Shown here: piece by piece, positions 57,077-64,000 of the stretch | How the letters are laid out: every line of letters starts with the position of its first letter | Position numbering within the stretch: position 1 is the first letter of the stretch | Origin: Caprella mutica | Taxonomy: Eukaryota > Arthropoda > Malacostraca > Amphipoda > Caprellidae | Direction: 5' to 3' | DNA length: 64,000 nucleotides | NCBI GenBank assembly: GCA_947561585.1 | Contig: CANNZV010001441.1 | Coordinates: forward strand, 90,129-154,128 | Position numbers and translations under genes: made by a program | Notes under the pieces: generated by a model | Database searches by the model: none | What the model was told of the DNA's origin: nothing | What the model saw: only the letters and a program-made list of their open reading frames with translations

Positions 57077-60000
57077 TTGATTACTCTTAATAATGAGCAA
57101 CCAGTTGCGGGTGATGCCTCTATAGAGGAATCGCAAGTTATTGAATTAGATAATGAAATATCTAACTCAGACGTGGAAATTGAAAACGAGTTTGAGGCTT
57201 CCAATGGTGAACCTGCAAATAGTGAATATAGAAACATTTCACTGGTGGGTTCTGTGAAAGAAAATAGACTAGTGACTTCGATTGAGCTATTTGGAGGATT
57301 GCATGAGGCTATGTTTGACAGCGGAGCTCAATCTAACCTTATCCCTGTTGAGATACTAAATGAGGCAGGTACTATTTACCAAGCTCTTGATGATGAATAC
57401 ATTCTGGGCTTTGGCTTGAGTGGCCCAACTAAGGTATTAGGAAAGGTTTCTATACCTATAGAGTTACATGGTTTAAAGTTGGATCCTTGTGAATTTTTAA
57501 TATTGGAATCTAATAAACTATCTGGTATGATAATGTTAGGAGTTCCTTTTCTGAAAGAAAATGAAATCATATTAGATTTGAAACGCCGTAGAGTGCGGAA
57601 AAATCTCAACGACGGAACAACTTGGGACTGTTACATCGATGCTAATTCTAATAATTGTCGCATAGTATGGTCCAATTTACCACTTGTCGTGGAGACTCCC
57701 ACTACTGTTAAACCCCAATGCATGGAAAAGGTTAAAGTCATTTGGAGCTATCCTGATATTGTGAAGGGTCCTTGCTGTGTGTGCTGTTCCTGTAATCAAG
57801 AATTGTTTTTCCTTGATGAGAAAGAGGGCAGTCAACGGTTGCAGCTGATTAGTGGGATAATTCCTGCTGGTGACACAGTTGTTGAAGCTCTTGTTCTGAA
57901 TAACGGAACTTATGCAGAAACTTTGAAGAAAAACCAAATAATAGGATCAGTTTCATCGGTGATCGATTACTCAGAATTGATTAAATCTAAGGCGATTAAC
58001 GTTGTTGCCGTTGAATCTGCTGGAGCTCCCGAATCCCATGCCGTTGATTTTAATCAGGTGATCTTGCAGAACAATTTATCCTCTGATGAAAAGGAGGAAG
58101 TACTCGAGCTTTTGCTCGATAATGAAGATGTTTTTGGCAAAGAAAATGAAATCGGCTGTCTGGATATCGCCCCTCATAGAATCGAACTCACAGACTACAC
58201 ACCAATCTACCAGCGTCCCCGTCGATTTCCAGGTCCTGTCAACATGGATATCGAAAAACAAGTTAAAGAGTTGGAGCTGCTGGATGTAATCGAACAGAGC
58301 GAATCAGGTTGGTCTAGCCCTGTGGTTCCTATAAGAAAAAAAGACGGATCAATCAGATTGTGCATTGATTATCGTCGGTTAAATGCAGTCACCAAGGCAG
58401 ACAAATTTCCCCTTCCAAATCTCAGTGATGCTATTTTTGGCCTTCACGGTGTGAAATATTTCACATCATTGGACTTGGTCAAGGGATACTACCAAGTGCC
58501 CTTAGACATAAACACCAGACAGTACACTGCTTTTTCGACCGCCAGAGGACACTGGCAGTTTAAACGCCTCTCCTTCGGATTAAAAAACGCTCCGTCAGCC
58601 TTCCAACGAGTGATGAAGCAAGTCTTGAGTGGGTTCAGTTGGAGGAAGGTCATCGTTTACATAGACGATATTCTCATTATGGGAGAAACCTTCGCTGAAC
58701 ACTTGGAACTCTGCAAAGCTGTATTGTTCACTCTCAGGGAACATGGAGTGAAATTAAATCTCGGCAAGTGTAAATGGTTCTCAGAGGAGGTAGAGTTTTT
58801 GGGTCATACGGTCAGTTGTAAAGGTCTGAAAAAGCCAGAAAGCTATGTGAAAGCCGTTGTTGGCTTCCCTCAACCGAAGACTAAGACTCAACTTCGTGAG
58901 TTCATGGGACTATTGAACTTTCAAAGAAAGTTCGTGCCCAACTGTTCCGTGATAATGAAACCTTTAAGTCGAGCTTCTGGAGGGAAAGACAAAAAAGGAA
59001 AAATCATCTGGACGGGTGAAATGGAAGATGCATTTAACCAACTTAAAAGCATGATGGCTACTGATGTTAGATTAGCCTTCCCAGACTACAGTGATGAGGC
59101 TGAACCCTTGTTAGTCTTCACGGATGCATCTGGCTGTGGAATTGGAGCATGTCTGGCTCAAAATCAAGAAGGATCTATTCGGATTATTGCCTATGCTTCA
59201 GTTGCCTTCAATGCCGCAGAAGTGCGATATAGCACTATCGAACGCGAGCTGGCAGCGATTAGATGGGCAGTGAAAACGTTCAGACCTTTCGTGTTCGGTG
59301 TTGAATTCGTTGTGATGACTGACCATCGTCCACTGCTATATCTTCACAATCTGCAAATTGTGAATATGAGATTGGCTCGCACGTTACGAGAGTTAAGTGA
59401 ATATAATTTCACTGTCAAATTCACACCTGGTCGTGAGAATATGGCCGCAGACGCCTTGTCCCGAATAGAACACCTAAATAATTCAGAGGAAGAAGCTCTG
59501 GGAACAGAAGATAACTCGAGTCTGCCTGTTGGTATCGTGCACTGTAAGGAGGTGCCTGGAGGAGGTGACTCTCTTTGTCAAAGTTTGCTAGTATCAGGTG
59601 GATGCACAGGACTGTTACAGTTGCCAGACACTTCATTAGACTTACGAGAACGTTTAGTAACAGAGCTACGCAGAGACCCCAAAGCATATGGAGTTGCCAA
59701 ACGTCAGCGTGGAACCCAAAGCTTAAATTTGATGCGTCAACCAGGTCAGCTGATGTGCATGGAAGCAATTGGTGCATTTGCTCATATTTATCGCTGTGTT
59801 GTATTCGTACATCTAGGTTCTACCCATCCGATTGTTTACTCATCGCCAACCTTGCAGTTAGCTAGTGATGCAGTGAGAGTACATCTTCATCTATTAGCTG
59901 GAATTCATTTCAACCCGTTGGTTGAGAGTGCTGGTTATCAGGTTCCGAAACTTCCTCGTGATCCTGTCCCACCAGCTGTCGATGACTTCTCTCCTTCGAA

Positions 60001-62752
60001 CCCCAATCGTGACGAAGATGAGCCATGTGATGAACCACAGATTCGCACTACTTCTCTATATCGGAGTTCCGATGAAAACGATCGTTCGGATTGGTGTCGA
60101 CTTCATCATCGTTCACACAGTACTACATTAATGGTGTCTATACTGGGTGAAGAGAGATGCGTGTTACTAGATACTGGTGCGCAAGTTAGTTGTTTGATCA
60201 TTGATGTCCTTCCAGATGACCATGATGAATTAACAGAATGTGGTGGAATGGAAATTATTGGTATAGGAGATGGAAAGTCTACAGTGCTCGGAAAGTTGAA
60301 CTTACCATTTCACATGGGAGGTTTCGGATTTGAGCATGATTTCGTGATTGTACCAAGGGGCTCGATGAATTTTTGCTGCATCTTCGGTATAGATTTGATG
60401 GAAGCTCACAATTTTCAGTTGAGCTTATCAGAACAGCAATTGATAACTCCAATGTCGGTGGTACAAATCCCCAAATTCAAGGAGCCATCTGCTTCTCACG
60501 CTGGTCATTCTTGCGCTGTACGACAGAGCTTCATCGCAAATGAATCAGATTTGAATACGATAATACCACTTGATCGTAACGAGTTGCTGGAACTTCAAAA
60601 GCATAATCAGCTCTCACAATTGAGGAAGATGATTCAAAACCCTACAAACCAGTCATGGCCAGCACCCATAAAAAGGTATCACAGGTATCGTAAATCGATA
60701 AACATAGTAGATGAGGTGCTATTATATGAAAAGGGTAAATTGTTAGTACCCATTATACCCTTTAATTTTTTGGTAGAAGTGTGCTTACTTTTCCACCATT
60801 GCAGAGCTCATCCTGGTCGTCAGAAATTAATAGATGACGTTACGCAGCACTTGTGGCACCCTAGCATCGCTGCAGTTGCTTCAGATGTCACACGGACTTG
60901 TGACTCCTGTCAGAGAGTGAAAGTGGCCGGAGTGTTACAGCCACCAATCACTAAGATTCAAACCAGTTCGCCATTTGAGTTGTTGACCGTAGATTTGCTA
61001 GCGTTGCCTACGACGAGAAAACGAAATTCCTGCTGCTTAGTGGCAGTCGATCATTATTCAAAGTGGCTGTCTGTGGTTCCTCTTCCCAATAAAACCTCTG
61101 CAGTTGTCTCAGCTGCTTTGGAGAACCAGATCCTGCCATCGTTGCTGAAAGTACCACAGAAGATTCTAAGCGATAATGGTCCAGAATTTCGAGCAGCTAC
61201 GTTCACTGATGTGCTTGATCGTTGGTCTATAGCCCATATACGCACTACGGCTTACAAGCCCACTAGCAATGGCTTAGTAGAGCGAACCAATAGGACCTTG
61301 ACTGAACTTCTAAGAAGTTTGAAAGCAGAGTGTCATGATTGGGACACCATGATTCCTCGTGCTGTTATGTTGTACAATGGTTCTACTCATTCGGAATTAA
61401 AGGAGTCACCATCGTCATTTCTACTCAGACATAGTCACATGTTGTCTTCAGATTTGAGATTGCCTGCCACAGAAAATACATACTGGAAACAGGGGAATCC
61501 TGCTTTTAAACCATTTAAAAGAGGTAACATGGTACTCCGTAAAATAGTATTTACAGGGCGTAAGTTGACAGATAAGTTAGAGGACAGGTACTGTGGTCCG
61601 TACCAGATTGTTCAAGTAAATTTGAATAAAGTGACCTACATCATAAAGAGAGTGTCTGATGGTCGTGAACAAAAGGTTCATCATACACAATTACGTCGTT
61701 ACTACCCAGCTCCAAGATATCTCTTAAATCACTTTTCATTTGATCGAATTGTGTCGAGTGGTTCTCAAACAGAGAACGAGGTTCTTCCTACTCAGGAGAC
61801 TACTGTCGATCAATTCCAGCCAATCGGTGATGGCTATTCGGGTGATTATTTTCCTGCAGATAATGATTATCACCCTCGAGTTATTGGAGAATACTCACGT
61901 AAGTCCTCTAGCGGTGAAATAGGGATTAATGATAATTTCACTTTCGATGTACATCCTTCGGAAGATCTCTGTATTGACATGGTGTTCGAGGACTATATAG
62001 ACACTATATGCGAGGTGGAGGAGACATTTTTGCCTAATGTCAAAGATCTCACTCTGGAAACTAAGGAGTCTACCTTCATTGTTCCGGAAACATCATCTTC
62101 GTCAAGGGACTTGAATTGGTCATCTTTGGCAGATGATCCAGAGTTTTGGGAAATACTGGAGGTCGAACCATCTGTATGTAATGAACCTGTGAGTGACGAA
62201 TCTGAGAGTGATACTACTATGAGCGAATATATTTCTCTCCTCAGTAATGATTCGAGAAAGTATTACGTTGTAACCCCAGATATCGAGGACGAGTCTGATA
62301 ATTGTGCAGATGACTTATATTTGGATTTAGAGAAGCAGACCGATGAGCCGGTTACTTGGAGGATCTCTACCAGAATGAACTGGAGCTATGGTGATTTGGA
62401 TAGTCTGCTCGTTGAAAAGGCAACACGCCCGCGCTTTATTTGGTTAAGTAGGACTATTACCGCATTGGATCTTGCGATAACTAGGCCAGTTGTTGGGTCC
62501 TTGCCTGAATTATGGAATCGTCGTAAGAAGAGGAGTAATTTCCTAAAGTCAGATTCTTCGACTTCTCGTCCCATTTCATCTGATCCGTCGACTTCGTCGA
62601 AAGCTTCAGTATTTTTTCCGGGTAATCGACGTCAAACCCGTTCACAAGGACCGGTTCAAGATTTTCCTAGAGTCCAGCCGACCCCTATTGAATACAAGTC
62701 ACGTTCTGTTTCTAAGAGAGTGAGCAATGGGCCAGGTGGGGAGGAATGTTGA
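57077..62752 (+). CDS. pol: Gypsy Pol: PR, RT, RNase H, OTU-like, second retropepsin-like, integrase, acidic tail
   Basis: Open through 1891 codons counted from 57077. It has no ATG there, and the true N-terminus comes from frameshifting in 56987-57050. Domains with residues counted from 57077: protease MFDSGAQSNLIP (D81) with MLGVPFL; RT about 390-610 with LCIDYRRLNA and YIDDIL (58658-58675); RNase H about 665-800 with FTDASGCGIGACLAQ, STIERELAAIRWAV, TDHRPLLYL and AADALSRIEH; OTU-like about 825-955; DTGAQ protease-like about 1015-1130 (D1032); integrase with an HHCC finger (CRAHPGRQ to CDSCQ), catalytic D1306, SDNGPEF and LVERTN; GPY/F-like CGPYQIVQVN; then a tail of about 335 residues rich in Ser, Asp and Glu. 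The stop TGA (62750-62752) is inside the 3' LTR. Confidence 0.93.
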   Translation: MITLNNEQPVAGDASIEESQVIELDNEISNSDVEIENEFEASNGEPANSEYRNISLVGSVKENRLVTSIELFGGLHEAMFDSGAQSNLIPVEILNEAGTIYQALDDEYILGFGLSGPTKVLGKVSIPIELHGLKLDPCEFLILESNKLSGMIMLGVPFLKENEIILDLKRRRVRKNLNDGTTWDCYIDANSNNCRIVWSNLPLVVETPTTVKPQCMEKVKVIWSYPDIVKGPCCVCCSCNQELFFLDEKEGSQRLQLISGIIPAGDTVVEALVLNNGTYAETLKKNQIIGSVSSVIDYSELIKSKAINVVAVESAGAPESHAVDFNQVILQNNLSSDEKEEVLELLLDNEDVFGKENEIGCLDIAPHRIELTDYTPIYQRPRRFPGPVNMDIEKQVKELELLDVIEQSESGWSSPVVPIRKKDGSIRLCIDYRRLNAVTKADKFPLPNLSDAIFGLHGVKYFTSLDLVKGYYQVPLDINTRQYTAFSTARGHWQFKRLSFGLKNAPSAFQRVMKQVLSGFSWRKVIVYIDDILIMGETFAEHLELCKAVLFTLREHGVKLNLGKCKWFSEEVEFLGHTVSCKGLKKPESYVKAVVGFPQPKTKTQLREFMGLLNFQRKFVPNCSVIMKPLSRASGGKDKKGKIIWTGEMEDAFNQLKSMMATDVRLAFPDYSDEAEPLLVFTDASGCGIGACLAQNQEGSIRIIAYASVAFNAAEVRYSTIERELAAIRWAVKTFRPFVFGVEFVVMTDHRPLLYLHNLQIVNMRLARTLRELSEYNFTVKFTPGRENMAADALSRIEHLNNSEEEALGTEDNSSLPVGIVHCKEVPGGGDSLCQSLLVSGGCTGLLQLPDTSLDLRERLVTELRRDPKAYGVAKRQRGTQSLNLMRQPGQLMCMEAIGAFAHIYRCVVFVHLGSTHPIVYSSPTLQLASDAVRVHLHLLAGIHFNPLVESAGYQVPKLPRDPVPPAVDDFSPSNPNRDEDEPCDEPQIRTTSLYRSSDENDRSDWCRLHHRSHSTTLMVSILGEERCVLLDTGAQVSCLIIDVLPDDHDELTECGGMEIIGIGDGKSTVLGKLNLPFHMGGFGFEHDFVIVPRGSMNFCCIFGIDLMEAHNFQLSLSEQQLITPMSVVQIPKFKEPSASHAGHSCAVRQSFIANESDLNTIIPLDRNELLELQKHNQLSQLRKMIQNPTNQSWPAPIKRYHRYRKSINIVDEVLLYEKGKLLVPIIPFNFLVEVCLLFHHCRAHPGRQKLIDDVTQHLWHPSIAAVASDVTRTCDSCQRVKVAGVLQPPITKIQTSSPFELLTVDLLALPTTRKRNSCCLVAVDHYSKWLSVVPLPNKTSAVVSAALENQILPSLLKVPQKILSDNGPEFRAATFTDVLDRWSIAHIRTTAYKPTSNGLVERTNRTLTELLRSLKAECHDWDTMIPRAVMLYNGSTHSELKESPSSFLLRHSHMLSSDLRLPATENTYWKQGNPAFKPFKRGNMVLRKIVFTGRKLTDKLEDRYCGPYQIVQVNLNKVTYIIKRVSDGREQKVHHTQLRRYYPAPRYLLNHFSFDRIVSSGSQTENEVLPTQETTVDQFQPIGDGYSGDYFPADNDYHPRVIGEYSRKSSSGEIGINDNFTFDVHPSEDLCIDMVFEDYIDTICEVEETFLPNVKDLTLETKESTFIVPETSSSSRDLNWSSLADDPEFWEILEVEPSVCNEPVSDESESDTTMSEYISLLSNDSRKYYVVTPDIEDESDNCADDLYLDLEKQTDEPVTWRISTRMNWSYGDLDSLLVEKATRPRFIWLSRTITALDLAITRPVVGSLPELWNRRKKRSNFLKSDSSTSRPISSDPSTSSKASVFFPGNRRQTRSQGPVQDFPRVQPTPIEYKSRSVSKRVSNGPGGEEC
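59551..59940 (+). other. OTU-like cysteine protease domain within Pol
   Basis: Between RNase H and integrase: GGGDSLCQSLLVSGG (D831, C834), LDLRERLVTELRRDPKAYG, LMRQPGQLMCMEAIGAFAHI, YRCVVFVHLGSTHPIVY and LLAGIHFNPLV (H944). This is the OTU family plan: D-x-x-C near the start, an LR-x-x-L/V-V helix, a G-x-x-x-E-x-x-A helix, a hydrophobic strand, and a final H followed by an aromatic and N/D. OTU proteases cut ubiquitin chains. The residues after C834 (QSL rather than L-F-R-S-L) deviate, so activity is uncertain. Confidence 0.62.
60116..60450 (+). other. Second retropepsin-like domain within Pol
   Basis: TTLMVSILGEERCVLLDTGA (catalytic-type D1032 in DTGA), then GIGDGKSTVLGKLNLPFHMG, FGFEHDFVIVP and CIFGIDLMEAHNFQL. 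The order D-T-G-A, strand, G-K-x-x-L-P-x-x-x-x-x..F-x-V and I-F/L-G-x-D-x-L is that of a gypsy aspartic protease. The first protease (DSGA) lies in its usual place before RT, so this is an extra copy. The two differ strongly in sequence, so it is not a recent duplication. Confidence 0.7.
62735..62746 (+). promoter_or_regulatory. Gypsy polypurine tract
   Basis: GGTGGGGAGGAA lies directly before the 3' LTR and is purine except one T. It is the expected primer for plus-strand synthesis. It is also coding, since pol runs through it. Confidence 0.85.
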
Positions 62753-64000
62753 AATCTGGATTATTCTGTATTGGTTAGTAATTTAAATGGTTAAATTCCT
62801 TTATTTTTGTGACCCATTGTCCCTCTCGCTCTTCATTGTTTCAATTTTTGGTATTCGAGTAGTTTCCCTTGGAAGGTGATACTGGTTGTAGAGTGATATT
62901 TAGCACCTAGTTTTCTGAACTGCAGTATCACTCTGTTCGTTCCTTTTAAGTTTTATCTTGTTGATGTGCTGAACTGTGATCTTGTTACGTTGGTATTTTT
63001 TCATCTGATTGTTGGGAATTCCGGTAGAGTCGTTTAATCTAATTTTAGAATAAACGCCTCGCTGGAGCCCCATTGAGGAGGCTAGTAATTTCTCCAGTTT
63101 AGTTGTCTATTTGTCCTTAGGTTTATTTGTTTGTAAAGTAAGACTGCTCGATTAGTCTTGAAATAGACGGTGCAGTAGTGTTACCCTAAAATAAAACTGT
63201 AAACCGACTATCGGAGCTTGTTGCAGCCTGACGGAGCTTGTTCAAGCCTAACTGAGTTTGTTGCTGCTTGTCTGAGGTTGGCCAGTTGCTGGCCAATCAT
63301 TCTATCACTCTCTGAAAGCAGATCACACCATGTAAGTAGAGCTATGCCATGTGTTGTTGCTCAAGGTGGAAATTTGGGAAAAATTATAGTTTGATGTTAT
63401 TTTTAATTTTAGTTTGATTTTTGCCTGAGTTTATCTGGAGTTATTTTTTCTCTCTACAGTTCGTGTAGCAGAGATGAACTCTTCCTAAACTACCTTGGTC
63501 AAGAGTCTACTTTTCAGTGCTACTTTGATAAAGACACTCCCTACCTTGCTCAGAGGTCTCTTTTGTAAATACCAACCTAGAACCTGGAGTTCTACCTAGA
63601 ACCTGAAATTCTACCTTGGTCCTGGAAATTCTGCCTAGATCTTGAAATTCTAACTAGGTCCTAGCAATTCTGCCTAGGTCCTCGAAATTTAATTCTAGTT
63701 CTAATTATCTCGTATCCTATATTCTGATGACCACCTAATATACGAATCAATGCCATATTTATTCGTGAATATTTAATCTGGAAATAGGATCCATTACCTA
63801 TATGCTCTTAGGAGTGTTGACGGAACTCCGTATATTTTGTGTCTCTGTTTTCTTACAGTAACTTCTGTAGGCCACCTACCGTTATAAATTACCGTACCAT
63901 ATTTCTATCATTGAGGTGTAATTATTTTTTTGTGCATTATTTATTTCCCCTACATTAATGTGCATCATTGGTATTACTGTACGGAGGTTTGCTTGAGTGT
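62747..64000 (+). repeat. Gypsy 3' LTR, cut by the window end
   Basis: The first 1254 bp, matching 52813-54066 with no indel and no substitution that I could see. It contains the pol stop codon in its first six bases. Confidence 0.95.

Larger units (their letters stand above)
52813..64000 (+). mobile_element. Young Ty3/gypsy LTR retrotransposon with OTU-like and second protease-like domains
   Basis: 5' LTR from 52813, gag at 55161-57050, pol at about 56987-62752, 3' LTR from 62747 to beyond the window. The offset between LTR copies is a constant 9934 bp over the 1254 bp visible, and by eye I saw no difference. Both ORFs are open. It is therefore probably a recent, possibly mobile insertion. 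The pol order PR-RT-RH-(OTU-like)-(PR-like)-IN is unusual. No envelope-like ORF with signal peptide or membrane segment is present up to the LTR. Confidence 0.95.

Noticed and set aside
61740..62746. Envelope-like third ORF in the gypsy element
   Set aside because: The region is in frame with pol, acidic and Ser-rich, with no signal peptide, membrane segment or furin-like site.

Overview
The window is eukaryotic, intron-bearing, AT-rich DNA made mostly of transposable elements. The mix (2A-bearing Jockey/I-like and CR1-like LINEs, BEL/Pao, Ty1/copia, Ty3/gypsy, a Penelope-like fragment, mariner elements of the DD37D/DD38D type, a Helitron, hAT and piggyBac-type MITEs, a tRNA-headed SINE) indicates an invertebrate. 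Short AACCTAACC runs hint weakly at an arthropod or insect. Nothing looks prokaryotic: no operons, no CRISPR, no rRNA and no functional tRNA.

Layout. 1-12.3 kb: a decayed BEL/Pao element on the minus strand, broken by four insertions that each carry their own target duplication. These are two 2A-containing LINEs (344-4327 and 4769-7653), a mariner (8587-9871) and a Mutator-like foldback MITE (10378-11209). 12.8-16.4 kb: a 951-bp Helitron, mariner remnants and a tRNA-derived SINE. 16.4-22.4 kb: a minus-strand CR1-like LINE (ORF1 and ORF2) interrupted by a TTAA-flanked MITE and by a mariner whose transposase has a single stop codon. 22.5-23.0 kb: a SINE core amplified in tandem. 24.7-25.2 kb: two minus-strand exons that resemble the N-terminus of GTF3C1 (TFIIIC largest subunit), the only host gene I recognise. 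Everything to their left may be intron, or may hold exons I could not see. 26.3-32.7 kb: a possible plus-strand exon, a gypsy pol scrap, a foldback element and several MITEs. 32.8-39.0 kb: a decayed Ty1/copia element on the minus strand containing an hAT MITE and another inserted repeat. 39.1-40.0 kb: a Penelope-like 3' end with GIY-YIG coding. 40-52.6 kb: non-coding repeats, namely tandem arrays, a 1.4-kb duplication, a large TIR element, half a mariner and a second foldback MITE.

52.8-64 kb holds the most notable object: a young Ty3/gypsy retrotransposon. Its 5' LTR and the visible 1254 bp of its 3' LTR look the same by eye and stay in constant register. Both long ORFs are open. Gag (629 aa, two CCHC knuckles) overlaps pol by about 64 nt in the -1 frame. 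Pol (about 1890 aa) reads protease, RT and RNase H, then an apparent OTU-type cysteine protease-like domain and a second DTGA retropepsin-like domain, then integrase, a GPY/F-like module and a long acidic, Ser-rich tail whose stop codon lies inside the 3' LTR.

All calls are by eye. Where I give identity, absence of a partner or a boundary, an alignment is needed to confirm it.
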